The notes: generated by a model from the sequence alone, not told the origin. A DNA stretch of 8,844 bases from Shewanella sp. (GCA_004195335.1 SDWK01000749.1:1-8844), one strand, 5' to 3'; positions 1-7,567 are shown, counted from the first letter of the stretch. Translations and numbers: made by a program.

Positions 1-19
1 AGATGTGTATAAGAGACAG
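1..19 (+). other. Sequencing adapter remnant (Nextera/Tn5 mosaic end)
   Basis: The first 19 bases read agatgtgtataagagacag, which is the transposase mosaic-end adapter used in Nextera libraries. It is not part of the genome. In the asnS frame it translates as MCIRDR, a well-known artefact at the start of proteins predicted from untrimmed contigs. The ATG at base 3 is therefore not a start codon. Native sequence begins at about base 20. Confidence 0.96.
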
Positions 20-20
20 A

Positions 21-845
21 GGTAAAGTTGACTATAGCGAAGATTTCTTCGGGAAAGAGTCTTTCTTAACCGTTTCGGGTCAATTAAACGCTGAAACTTA
101 TGCCTGTGCACTGTCTAAAGTCTACACTTTCGGTCCCACTTTCCGCGCTGAAAACTCTAATACTAGCCGTCACTTGGCTGAATTTTGGATGGTTGAGCCT
201 GAAGTTGCTTTTGCGGATCTTGATGATGTCGCCAATCTTGCCGAACAGATGCTCAAGTTCTGTTTCAAAGCCGTGCTTGAAGAACGTCGCGACGACCTTG
301 AGTTTTTCGCTCAACGCGTCGACAAGACAGTGATTGAGCGTCTTGAGTCGTTTGTCAGCAGTGATTTTGCTCAAGTCGACTATACCGACGCGGTAGAGAT
401 CCTTAAGAACTGTGGTAAAAAGTTTGATTACGCCGTTGAGTGGGGAATTGATCTCCAATCAGAGCATGAAAGATACTTAGCAGAAGAACACTTCAAGGCT
501 CCGGTTGTTGTTAAGAACTATCCAAAAGACATTAAGGCATTCTACATGCGCCTCAATGACGATGGTAAAACCGTAGCTGCCATGGATGTTCTTGCGCCCG
601 GCATTGGTGAAATTATCGGTGGAGCACAGCGTGAAGAGCGTCTGGATGTGCTTGATGCACGTCTTGAAGAGATGAACCTCAGTAAGGAAGACTACTGGTG
701 GTATCGTGACATGCGACGTTACGGTACTGTGCCTCATTCAGGTTTCGGTCTTGGTTTTGAGCGTTTGGTTTCATATGTTACCGGTGTTTCCAACATCCGT
801 GATGTGATCCCCTTCCCTCGTGCACCAAAATCTGCGAGTTTCTAA
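21..845 (+). CDS. asnS: Asparaginyl-tRNA synthetase, 3' part (N-terminus missing)
   Basis: AsnRS is a cytoplasmic class IIb synthetase that charges tRNA-Asn with asparagine using ATP. The visible 274 residues cover most of the catalytic domain. Class II motif 2 is seen as [20 protein letters not shown] at about residues 34-53 of the fragment, with the ATP-contacting FRAE. Motif 3 is seen as [10 protein letters not shown] near the C-terminus. The end [11 protein letters not shown] and the segment [20 protein letters not shown] match the AsnRS family closely. The E. coli enzyme is about 466 residues, so roughly 190 N-terminal residues (OB-fold anticodon-binding domain and motif 1) lie off the contig. 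The reading frame extends into the adapter at bases 3-20, which must not be counted as coding. The stop is TAA at 843-845, followed by an intrinsic terminator. The gene converges on the Tad block. Confidence 0.97.
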   Translation, partial: GKVDYSEDFFGKESFLTVSGQLNAETYACALSKVYTFGPTFRAENSNTSRHLAEFWMVEPEVAFADLDDVANLAEQMLKFCFKAVLEERRDDLEFFAQRVDKTVIERLESFVSSDFAQVDYTDAVEILKNCGKKFDYAVEWGIDLQSEHERYLAEEHFKAPVVVKNYPKDIKAFYMRLNDDGKTVAAMDVLAPGIGEIIGGAQREERLDVLDARLEEMNLSKEDYWWYRDMRRYGTVPHSGFGLGFERLVSYVTGVSNIRDVIPFPRAPKSASF

Positions 846-866
846 GCAGCGAGTTAACTAAAACAG

Positions 867-890
867 AAAACGCCCTTATGGGCGTTTTTT
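867..890. terminator. Intrinsic terminator, probably bidirectional, between asnS and tadD
   Basis: The stem CGCCC (871-875) pairs with GGGCG (880-884) around a TTAT loop. It is extended by AAAA/TTTT pairing and ends in a run of six T on the plus strand, 22 bases after the asnS stop. Read on the minus strand, the same hairpin is followed by TTTTCTGTTTT, so it can also end the transcript of the Tad block, whose last stop codon is at 916. This fits the convergent arrangement. Confidence 0.9.
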
Positions 891-915
891 ATATCTATTG
901 ATCAGCCTGGCATCA

Positions 916-1950
916 TTAACGTCTTTCTTTACTCCCTAACTCCATTGAGGCTCTTTTTAGATTCTTTTGAGCTTGTTCAAAATAGCTGGGAGAGCTGTCA
1001 ATGGCGCGTTGAAACAGCTCGATAGACTGTTCGTACTCCCCCTCTAACATCAAAAAATACCCTAAATCATTCAAGGCATCTGCAGGCTCCATAGTATGCT
1101 CGAAAGTGGATAATGCTCTGGCGTATAAACCTTTCCTGACATAAACCAGTCCTAAATTAGTCCAGCCACGTTCAAAACTTGGATCTTCCTTAATTGCCTG
1201 TTTAAGGTATTTTTCGGCAAGAGCAATATTTCCACCGAGATAATGTGAATATCCCAGGTTAGTGATAATCAATGCAGAGTGGGGTTCTTTGTGTAATGCC
1301 AGTGAATAATATTGACGGGCTTCTTCGTGCCTATTTTCTAAATCATAAAGGATCGCCAGCGCATTATAAATTCGCACCGGAGATTGAAGGTCCAGAAAAT
1401 ACAGACCTTCATCTGGCGCCTCTATACCGATAGCGGTGAGTCTTGTTTGATCTAACCTCACCGCTTTTTCCAAGTGAATTTTTGCCTGTTCGTGTTGGCG
1501 TTTATCCATATTGATCAAACCAAGCCCGGCATGAGACATCATCAACTCAGGATCTATGGTCAAGGATTCGTTATAGGTGAGATAGGCAAGTTGAATATTA
1601 CCCTTAATGCTGTGAATTCGCGCTATATTATACAAAGTCAGGGCGTTATCGGCTTTAAAATCGAGCGCCTGTACATAGAGGTATAATGCCTGATCTAAAT
1701 TCCCCTTATCTTCCTCTTTTTTTGCACGCACTAAAGCATCAGCCTCATCTTTAGGCAGATTTGTCGCAGTAATAGCTCCCATAGTACTGCCATCATAAAG
1801 ATCTTGTCGAGTCGGCGGTGTCATCTCTAAATTGAGCAACTCCTCCTCTGTTTTTGTCGCAGTACAAGCCACAAGTAGTTGGAGTGATAGTGCTATCAAC
1901 ACTGTAAGTGCACATCTCTTATTACTGAGAAATAGATCCAAACCTTTCAT
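916..1950 (-). CDS. tadD: TadD-like TPR lipoprotein of the Tad pilus system
   Basis: This is a 344-residue lipoprotein with TPR repeats, the last gene of the Tad block. The N-terminus has a basic region (K11, R12), a hydrophobic stretch of about residues 14-28 and the lipobox LVAC with Cys29 as the lipidated residue. Thr at +2 suggests sorting to the outer membrane. About seven TPR-type helix pairs follow, at roughly 71-100, 102-135, 136-168, 193-222, 225-258, 259-288 and 289-322, with the typical pattern of LGY/NLG, A and P at repeat ends. TadD-family proteins are needed for Flp pilus assembly and probably help the secretin or other outer-membrane parts; here that role is inferred from family and position. 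The ATG start has a good Shine-Dalgarno AGGGAG at 1956-1961, five bases upstream. It lies 43 bases after tadC. The stop is TAA at 916-918, close to the shared terminator. Confidence 0.85.
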   Translation of the reverse strand: MKGLDLFLSNKRCALTVLIALSLQLLVACTATKTEEELLNLEMTPPTRQDLYDGSTMGAITATNLPKDEADALVRAKKEEDKGNLDQALYLYVQALDFKADNALTLYNIARIHSIKGNIQLAYLTYNESLTIDPELMMSHAGLGLINMDKRQHEQAKIHLEKAVRLDQTRLTAIGIEAPDEGLYFLDLQSPVRIYNALAILYDLENRHEEARQYYSLALHKEPHSALIITNLGYSHYLGGNIALAEKYLKQAIKEDPSFERGWTNLGLVYVRKGLYARALSTFEHTMEPADALNDLGYFLMLEGEYEQSIELFQRAIDSSPSYFEQAQKNLKRASMELGSKERR

Positions 1951-1993
1951 TAGCGCTCCCTAAGATTATTATCTCCATCGACACAACTTTTAC

Positions 1994-2959
1994 CTAAAAT
2001 GCCTGACCCCACACTTTCATCACCTTGAGCACCGCCGGCCCTATGGCAACAATGAAAAATGAAGGCCAGATACACAGCATCATAGGAAAAATCATTTTTA
2101 CAGCTAACTTCGCCGCTTGCTCTTCAGCTTCCTGGAGACGCTTATTTCGATACTCATCAGAAAAAACACGTAATGTTTCCGCAATACCGGTACCAAGACG
2201 TATGCTTTGAGAAATGGCTGAATTAAGCCCTTTAATATCTACCAATCCGGTTCGATCGGTAAACTCCTGAAGTGCCACCTTCACGGTCAATCCGGCTCTC
2301 ACCTTACTGCATACCAGATCAAGCTCACTGGCTAGGGCTGGGTGACTCAATGCAAGCTCCCGGGCGACACGTTGCAATGCAGCCATTAAACCTAAGCCTG
2401 CTTCGCAACAAACAACCAACAGATCCAACGCATCAGGAAAACCCGTTCTTAGCATCCTCATGCGCCTACCCGCCACTTTCTGGAGCACCAAAGAGGGTAA
2501 CAGGAAAGCACCTCCGACAAACAGAGCGACTATATACGCACTCATCATTGGTGATAAATCCGTATTTAAACTTAAGACTAAAATCGACGAGCCCGCACCG
2601 ATAAGAAGTAAGATTATTCTTATCGAGCTGAAAACTGCCATCGCATTTTCTGAATGCAAGCCCGCATGGATAAGCAACCTACGAGTCTCATCATTGGATA
2701 AGTTTATTGGAGAACGTTTCACGACCTGACTTATAGTATGCTCGATCGTCGAGTTAATATCAGTAGTTCCCGTATATCCCGGATCCTTATTCTTAAGGCT
2801 CTTAAGCCTCTGACGAAGTGGCGAGTAGATACCACTAATTAAGAAAGCGAGTGACATTGCGAACATGATCCCGGCGATTGCAGCCACAACCAATATCGCC
2901 CACGTTATGTGTTCAGGGTCATCGAAGAAAGAGCCAAACAGTCCAATTAAATAGTCCAT
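1994..2959 (-). CDS. tadC: TadC, inner-membrane platform protein of the Tad pilus (T2SSF family)
   Basis: A 321-residue membrane protein with a type II secretion GspF-like (T2SSF) domain. Predicted membrane segments lie at about 19-42, 110-130, 138-160 and 288-311. The cytoplasmic T2SSF core starts at FPDALDLLVVCCEAGLGL (about 174-191) and ends with SIRLGTGIAETLRVFSDEYR (about 242-261) followed by a charged helix, the usual TadC signature. TadC works with TadB as the membrane platform on which the TadA ATPase drives pilus assembly. The ATG follows the tadB TAA stop by two bases and has no strong Shine-Dalgarno of its own, so translation is probably coupled to tadB. Length is normal for the family and no damage is visible. 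Confidence 0.93.
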   Translation of the reverse strand: MDYLIGLFGSFFDDPEHITWAILVVAAIAGIMFAMSLAFLISGIYSPLRQRLKSLKNKDPGYTGTTDINSTIEHTISQVVKRSPINLSNDETRRLLIHAGLHSENAMAVFSSIRIILLLIGAGSSILVLSLNTDLSPMMSAYIVALFVGGAFLLPSLVLQKVAGRRMRMLRTGFPDALDLLVVCCEAGLGLMAALQRVARELALSHPALASELDLVCSKVRAGLTVKVALQEFTDRTGLVDIKGLNSAISQSIRLGTGIAETLRVFSDEYRNKRLQEAEEQAAKLAVKMIFPMMLCIWPSFFIVAIGPAVLKVMKVWGQAF

Positions 2960-2961
2960 AA

Positions 2962-3939
2962 TTACATATCTATTCTGATTATTCTGCTAATCCACCAGCC
3001 ACCGATAGTCATACCAATAGCCCCCCACATCAATAACTTTTTCCCATCTTCAGTTCCCGTTAATTCACCAACATATGAGGGTGTTTGAAGATAGATGACA
3101 GCAAACAGAACAAAAGGCAGCAAAATCAAAATCCATGCTGATAACCGCCCTTCCGCAGACAAGGTTTTTACCCGACGCCTGAAGGTGAATCTCTCTCTTA
3201 TCACTCTCGACAAGCTTTGAATATTCTCGGCCAAATTACCACCTGTTTCTTTCTGCACCATAACGGCACTGGCAAAGGCCATGGCTGAGATACTTGGTAC
3301 TCGCTCAATAAAGCCAAGCAGTGCCCGTTTAACATCTTTGGTATAATTGATATTAGCAAACATCAATTTGAACTCTTTCGCTATGGGTCCCTCCAACTCC
3401 TCAGTAGCCAATTTAATCGCATCGGAGAAGGAGTATCCGGCCTGCAGTGCTCTGCGAACGACATCTAAGGCATCGGGAAAGCTGGCCTCTATTTGATCCA
3501 TACGCTTATTGGTATCTCGAGAAAGTTTGATATTAAACAACATAAGTGTCACGGCCATTACGAATGCCGTGATGATGGGTTCACGCGTAAATTGCCAGGT
3601 TAATAGCCCAGTTATGATGGAAGTGACTAAACCAAGTAGAAAAAAATGATGGCCCATCATCTTATAATCAGCAAGTTCCAGGCGATAGCTTAAATTTTCG
3701 ATGAATTCGATCTTTTCCAATGCTCTCCCGAATCGACTCAATTTTTGCAACTTACTTTTTCTCAGCAATGAAGTCTCGAATTCCGAATCATCTGAATTTT
3801 TAGACATTTGTTTCAGACGCTTTCTCACTAAGGCTGTATTCGCTCTTTGTGGGCTATATACTGGTAAAAATAGGGCTTGTGACAACAAGATCACAGCCAG
3901 GAAAATCAATCCCAGAAATATTATCTCATTTGAAGGCAT
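2962..3939 (-). CDS. tadB: TadB, inner-membrane platform protein of the Tad pilus (T2SSF family)
   Basis: A 325-residue membrane protein, paralogous to TadC. Hydrophobic segments lie at about 5-27, 97-116, 120-138, 267-285 and 302-322. The T2SSF cytoplasmic domain begins near FPDALDVVRRALQAGYSFSD (about 154-173) and includes QKETGGNLAENIQSLSRVIR (about 229-248), both strongly conserved in TadB. It should pair with TadC to form the inner-membrane core that couples to TadA. The ATG start is supported by a Shine-Dalgarno AGAGGA at 3948-3953, eight bases upstream, which overlaps the tadA stop codon. It is intact and of usual length. Confidence 0.93.
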   Translation of the reverse strand: MPSNEIIFLGLIFLAVILLSQALFLPVYSPQRANTALVRKRLKQMSKNSDDSEFETSLLRKSKLQKLSRFGRALEKIEFIENLSYRLELADYKMMGHHFFLLGLVTSIITGLLTWQFTREPIITAFVMAVTLMLFNIKLSRDTNKRMDQIEASFPDALDVVRRALQAGYSFSDAIKLATEELEGPIAKEFKLMFANINYTKDVKRALLGFIERVPSISAMAFASAVMVQKETGGNLAENIQSLSRVIRERFTFRRRVKTLSAEGRLSAWILILLPFVLFAVIYLQTPSYVGELTGTEDGKKLLMWGAIGMTIGGWWISRIIRIDM

Positions 3940-3947
3940 TACTCAGT

Positions 3948-3953
3948 TCCTCT
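3948..3953 (-). promoter_or_regulatory. Ribosome-binding site of tadB overlapping the tadA stop
   Basis: On the minus strand the sequence TAGAGGAACTGAGTA precedes the tadB ATG. The TAG is the tadA stop (3954-3952) and shares bases with the Shine-Dalgarno AGAGGA. Ribosomes ending tadA would therefore sit on the tadB start signal, which favours coupled synthesis of the ATPase and its platform. Confidence 0.75.
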
Positions 3954-5277
3954 AAAAGTCAGCGAATGGATCACCCGAGTTAAACAACTCAAAAGGCAGA
4001 TCGATACCATGTTGTTTTAGCTTATTGTGAAATCCAGGGATCACACCGGTAGAATTAAATTTGCCGATAATATCGCCATTCTGATCTCGCCCCTCACGAA
4101 CAAAACGAAATATCTCAGACATGGTAATTACCTCTCCTTCCATGCCGTTGATCTCTTGGATACTGGTCACACGGCGGGTGCCATCTTCGAGACGCTCCAG
4201 CTGAACAACCAGATTGATGGCAGAAGCAATTTGCGTTCTTATGTTACTGACTGGCATGTCGAAACCGGCCATACATACCATATACTCCAGTCGACCTAAT
4301 GCATCCCTCGGGCTATTGGCATGCAATGTTGTTAGTGAACCTTCGTGACCGGTATTCATCGCGGTTAACATATCCAATGCTTCTCCGCCCCGAACCTCAC
4401 CGATAACAATCCGATCAGGCCTCATACGTAAACAGTTCTTCACTAAATCTCTTTGGGTGATTTCACCTCGTCCTTCAATATTAGCAGGGCGTGTTTCCAG
4501 TCTAACGGTATGGGGTTGTTGCAGCTGTAATTCAGCAGAATCTTCGATGGTAACAATTCTTTCATCTTTGGGAATATACCCAGATAGCATATTCAGCAGT
4601 GTCGTTTTACCACTACCCGTACCTCCAGAAACCAAAATATTCAGTTTCCCTTTAACAGCAGCTTTTAATAACTCGTTCATCTCCATCGTTAACGAACCAA
4701 TATTGATGAGCTGTTCGGCATTGAGTTTATCCACCGAAAACCTTCTGATGGATAAGGCGGGACCATCCAGTGCCAATGGGGGAATAATGGCATTCACACG
4801 GGAACCATCTTCAAGACGAGCATCAACCATAGGAGATGATTCATCTATACGTCGTCCGACACTCGATACAATCCGATCTATGATATTGAGCAAGTGAGCG
4901 TTGCTGTGAAATTTAATTGATACCTGTTCGAGTTTCCCTCGGCGCTCCACATATATCCTGTCGAAGGAGTTCACTAAGATGTCTGAAATGGTCGGATCTG
5001 CAAGTAGCGTCTCCAGGGGGCCTAAACCTAAGACCTCATCTATGATGAGCTTAATTAAATGCTGTCTGGAAGAGAGATTAATGGGCAGATGAAGTTCACT
5101 AATGAGCTTTTCACAAATCTCATTAATTTGTCCTCTGGCCTGCTCTTTTGAAATCGTTTCTATCAAAGAAAGATCCATCACACTCAATAGTTGATTGTAG
5201 ACCTGTTCTTTGATCTGTAACTCTTCTATTGATAGCGGTTTAAAGCTTGTCATCCCTTGTTGACTCAGGACTGTCAT
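3952..5277 (-). CDS. tadA: TadA/CpaF, secretion ATPase of the Tad pilus
   Basis: A 441-residue hexameric ATPase of the type II/IV secretion (GspE/VirB11-like) family that powers Flp pilus assembly at the cytoplasmic face. Visible motifs are Walker A GGTGSGKTT (218-226), the Asp box IEDSAELQLQQPH (about 244-256), Walker B RIVIGEVRGGEALDML (299-314) and the His box TGHEGSLTTLHANSP (319-333). All key residues are present. The N-terminal region has the conserved GLGPLETLLADPTISDILVN (about 84-103) of CpaF proteins. No FHA domain is fused at the N-terminus. The ATG lies two bases after the tadZ stop. Its Shine-Dalgarno is weak (AGGT), so coupling to tadZ is likely. A second in-frame ATG eight codons later is possible, but it would leave poor spacing from its own AAGGG. 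Confidence 0.96.
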   Translation of the reverse strand: MTVLSQQGMTSFKPLSIEELQIKEQVYNQLLSVMDLSLIETISKEQARGQINEICEKLISELHLPINLSSRQHLIKLIIDEVLGLGPLETLLADPTISDILVNSFDRIYVERRGKLEQVSIKFHSNAHLLNIIDRIVSSVGRRIDESSPMVDARLEDGSRVNAIIPPLALDGPALSIRRFSVDKLNAEQLINIGSLTMEMNELLKAAVKGKLNILVSGGTGSGKTTLLNMLSGYIPKDERIVTIEDSAELQLQQPHTVRLETRPANIEGRGEITQRDLVKNCLRMRPDRIVIGEVRGGEALDMLTAMNTGHEGSLTTLHANSPRDALGRLEYMVCMAGFDMPVSNIRTQIASAINLVVQLERLEDGTRRVTSIQEINGMEGEVITMSEIFRFVREGRDQNGDIIGKFNSTGVIPGFHNKLKQHGIDLPFELFNSGDPFADF

Positions 5278-5279
5278 AA

Positions 5280-6536
5280 TTATTTACCTAATAGTCGGTT
5301 CCAAAATCCTTTTGAATTTTTATCGCCATTACTCGACTTCGGAAAAAAGTGCTCAGTGACCAAATTCAGATCCGTCAACATCTGTTCTTTTTTCGCCACA
5401 TCGGTTATGGGCGTTCCAAGATCGATACACTGACTGGCAAGCTTAAAATCATTTGCCACGACAAATAGTGACTTTACCCCAGTTGTCTCTTGTATATCTT
5501 TTAGGTTTATCCCTGAATTTGTCTTTTGATACCGATTAACTAGCAGATGTATTCGCTTACTATCGATCCCCATAAAATTAACTAATTGACTAACGATTGC
5601 CTTTGTTTCTCTAATGCTCATCACATTCTGCTGCATCACCAGCAAAATATCGGCGTTAGTGAGAATATCTGCGTTCCATACCTCCGGACCACGAGAGAGA
5701 TCGATGATGACCTGATCATAGTATTGCCGACATTTCAAAAGAAGCTCGTTGGTATTACGCAGTTCGATATGCTCAGTTGCATTCAACACTGCAAACGGTT
5801 TCGCCGCTAATAGATGCAAATGTCCTTTGTTGGTCATCGTCCCTTTAAGAGCAACTTCATCCAAGGACTCCAACTCTTGTATTGCTTCGGTAATAAAATA
5901 GGTAGGTTCTAAACCCAGCATATGGGCTAATGTTCCTTGTAGTAGATCCGTGTCGAGTAAAGCCACTTCTCCCTCTTCTCTCGCTGAGGCGACGACTGCA
6001 ATACTCGTTGCGATAAAGCTTGCTCCAGAGCCACCTTTCCCATTCATCACTGCCACGACGGGGGCCAAATCGGCTTTTTCAGAAAGTTTCAGTGCTATCT
6101 TTTCTAAAGCCTGTAGCAGATCAATGTCGGGTTCATCGAGTGGAATAAAATCACTGACCCCCTGTTGGAAGGCTAAGCGAAGAACACTTTGTGGAGTATC
6201 ATGACCGAGTAAAATAATATCAACGTCATAAGCTGCAGCGGCTTTCAATGCATGCACGGCGCTCGGCTCATCATTTGGTAACACGAGAAGAATAAGATTA
6301 AAGGGTCTGGCTGTAGATGATCTGGCTGTAAATGGATTGAGAGAATGGACGCACTCCCACGAGAGATTCAAACAGGCCTCGAGACTAATCTCTATCTCGC
6401 TAACATTGTCGCGTTGAGAGTTAATCAGTAACACATGTACCGGATAAGGCAATATAAAATTCGACGCTGTACTGGCAGGCGAGCTAGTCTTCTTTTCTTC
6501 ATCATTAGACACTAGCAGCTCCAGTGGCTTATCCAT
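5280..6536 (-). CDS. tadZ: TadZ/CpaE, MinD/ParA-like localisation ATPase of the Tad pilus
   Basis: A 418-residue cytoplasmic protein with two parts. Residues about 32-150 form a receiver-like fold without clear phosphorylation residues (HVLLINSQRD, then NLILLVLPNDEP, then FIPLDEPD). Residues about 158-400 form a SIMIBI-class ATPase domain related to MinD/ParA. Its deviant Walker A is NGKGGSGASF (165-174). Lys167 is kept but the usual second lysine of KGGVGKT is Ala172. VALLDTDLLQGTLAHMLGLE (191-210) gives the Walker A' aspartates, and VIIDLSRG (about 276-283) the Walker B strand. TadZ/CpaE proteins mark the site of Tad pilus assembly, often the pole, and many also lack the second lysine. The start is supported by AGAAGGA (6544-6550), seven bases before the ATG. 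A 15-base tandem duplication lies in the linker. The gene is followed at two bases by tadA. Confidence 0.93.
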   Translation of the reverse strand: MDKPLELLVSNDEEKKTSSPASTASNFILPYPVHVLLINSQRDNVSEIEISLEACLNLSWECVHSLNPFTARSSTARPFNLILLVLPNDEPSAVHALKAAAAYDVDIILLGHDTPQSVLRLAFQQGVSDFIPLDEPDIDLLQALEKIALKLSEKADLAPVVAVMNGKGGSGASFIATSIAVVASAREEGEVALLDTDLLQGTLAHMLGLEPTYFITEAIQELESLDEVALKGTMTNKGHLHLLAAKPFAVLNATEHIELRNTNELLLKCRQYYDQVIIDLSRGPEVWNADILTNADILLVMQQNVMSIRETKAIVSQLVNFMGIDSKRIHLLVNRYQKTNSGINLKDIQETTGVKSLFVVANDFKLASQCIDLGTPITDVAKKEQMLTDLNLVTEHFFPKSSNGDKNSKGFWNRLLGK

Positions 6537-6555
6537 TTAATCATCCTTCTCAGGT

Positions 6556-6585
6556 AAAAAGTCCTTATATTTACTATAGTAAGGA
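6556..6585 (-). promoter_or_regulatory. AT-rich hairpin and T-run in the tadE-tadZ gap
   Basis: On the minus strand, TCCTTA pairs with TAAGGA (6580-6585 and 6562-6567) around a 12-base loop and is followed after one base by five T (6556-6560). Inside it lies the perfect palindrome TTACTATAGTAA (6571-6582). It could be a weak terminator or attenuator that lowers expression of tadZ onward, or an operator. The stem is short and AT-rich, so strong termination is unlikely. Confidence 0.45.
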
Positions 6586-6593
6586 TTTTCTAA
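6564..6593 (-). promoter_or_regulatory. Candidate promoter for tadZABCD
   Basis: On the minus strand TTAGAA (6588-6593) and TATAAG (6564-6569) are separated by 18 bases, matching the sigma-70 boxes at 4/6 and 5/6 positions. Transcription would start about 20 bases before the tadZ ATG. The 67-base gap is the largest in the block, which gives room for an internal promoter. The region is AT-rich, so a chance match is possible, and it overlaps the hairpin listed above. Confidence 0.35.
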
Positions 6594-6603
6594 AGACGAT
6601 GAT

Positions 6604-7065
6604 TTAATTGCAATCAATATACCCTGAGCCAGGATCTTCATCCTCCACATGGTATACGCCTAGGCTTTCTCTGGGCAGGTTTGTCGTAAAAGAGGGTGAA
6701 TTAATGATCCTATATAAGCCTGGTACTAAAAAGTGATGTTGGTAGTTGGAGATCTCTGCCCTGACGATCTCTATATACAATGGCTCTGACGGCTCAGCTC
6801 CCTCTTTAGTCAAATAGCTAATCACCAGGTTAGCACTAGTCAAGTTAGGTATAAGGTTAGCACCATCAAACAAAGACATGTTGGCAATATCCACATCGTC
6901 TACACGGCATACCACTGCGATTCTTGCCGCCCGTCTTGAGGCTTCATGCAGTACATTATAGGTAAACATTAACCTGCCGATCTCAATGATGGCGAACAGT
7001 AGCACCATAAAAATCCCTGCAACGATAGCGAACTCTACCGCATAGACTCCCTTCTGGCTTCTCAT
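6604..7065 (-). CDS. TadE/TadF-like pseudopilin (second of two)
   Basis: A 153-residue minor pilin-like protein of the TadE family. The N-terminus MRSQKG followed by VYAVEF has a prepilin-type site: Gly6, then Glu five residues after cleavage (Glu11). A hydrophobic helix to about residue 31 follows. The C-terminal half carries NYQHHFLVPGLYRI and LPRESLGV, patterns I recall from TadE proteins of Vibrio and Shewanella. Such proteins are processed by the TadV peptidase and are needed for Flp pilus formation; no peptidase gene is in this window. The ATG overlaps the previous gene's TGA as ATGA (7062-7065), and a Shine-Dalgarno GAGGG (7070-7074) lies four bases upstream, so the two pseudopilins are translationally coupled. 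It ends 67 bases before tadZ. Confidence 0.88.
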   Translation of the reverse strand: MRSQKGVYAVEFAIVAGIFMVLLFAIIEIGRLMFTYNVLHEASRRAARIAVVCRVDDVDIANMSLFDGANLIPNLTSANLVISYLTKEGAEPSEPLYIEIVRAEISNYQHHFLVPGLYRIINSPSFTTNLPRESLGVYHVEDEDPGSGYIDCN

Positions 7066-7562
7066 AACGCCCTCATGGTATAACTGACGTTAAAATTAAA
7101 GCCTAAATCTATGCCTTGCCCAAAGCCAAAACCAGAAATTCTTTCACCAAAGAGCGGTTGCCAATCATAATCCACTGAGATAGTCACCCTGGTGGTTGTC
7201 GAGTCCCCGGAGATGGTGACATCATCCTTAGATAGTCCATATAGGAGCGGAACGGTTCCACCGACTTGGCCATAAATCAATATATCTTTTGTATCACTTA
7301 TACAGCCAAGGCAGTCACAGTCACTATCATCGGTACATCCATTGTCAAAACTCGAATCTAGTGAACTGCTATCGGGGATAGCGGTTATTGAAAGGTAACG
7401 GCAGGCTCCGCGGACTAACCTTGTCAACTCGCTGTATTGATATAGCGCCCTACCTAGCTCGGCGGTAACAAACACCATAAGCAGCAACATCGGCAGCATG
7501 ATAGTAAATTCAACTGCGGCGACTCCTCGCTGTTTTACTCTGTTTCGGCTAAATATCCCCAT
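7062..7562 (-). CDS. TadE-like pseudopilin (first of two), with a cysteine cluster
   Basis: A 166-residue TadE-family protein. After a basic leader (MGIFSRNRVKQRG) there is a prepilin-type site with Gly13 and Glu18 five residues after cleavage, then a hydrophobic helix to about residue 33. The central LIYGQVGGTVPLLYGL and the end FGFGQGIDLGFNFNVSYTMR resemble TadE proteins of Vibrio and Shewanella. Unusual for what I recall of the family is a Cys-rich, acidic insert with Cys76, Cys82, Cys84 and Cys87 (CTDDSDCDCLGC), plus Cys54. These could form disulfides in the periplasm. The start is fixed by a consensus AGGAGG at 7568-7573, five bases before the ATG. It overlaps the next gene by four bases. 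It probably acts as a minor pilin or assembly factor. Confidence 0.88.
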   Translation of the reverse strand: MGIFSRNRVKQRGVAAVEFTIMLPMLLLMVFVTAELGRALYQYSELTRLVRGACRYLSITAIPDSSSLDSSFDNGCTDDSDCDCLGCISDTKDILIYGQVGGTVPLLYGLSKDDVTISGDSTTTRVTISVDYDWQPLFGERISGFGFGQGIDLGFNFNVSYTMRAL

Positions 7563-7567
7563 ACTGG

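Noticed and set aside
3..20. ATG at base 3 as the start of asnS
   Set aside because: It lies in the sequencing adapter and yields the artefact MCIRDR; AsnRS needs about 190 more residues upstream.
84..458. 124-residue minus-strand frame opposite asnS
   Set aside because: It is a shadow of a highly conserved gene, with no ribosome-binding site or recognisable product.
1951..1993. Separate promoter or terminator between tadC and tadD
   Set aside because: The 43 bases show only the tadD Shine-Dalgarno; no hairpin and no convincing -35/-10 pair is seen.
2272..2604. 110-residue plus-strand frame opposite tadC
   Set aside because: The composition is unlike a real protein, and it is fully antisense to a confident tadC.
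4457..4897. 146-residue plus-strand frame opposite tadA
   Set aside because: It is antisense to the ATPase core containing Walker A. The length is explained by codon constraints of tadA; no family resemblance or start signal is seen.
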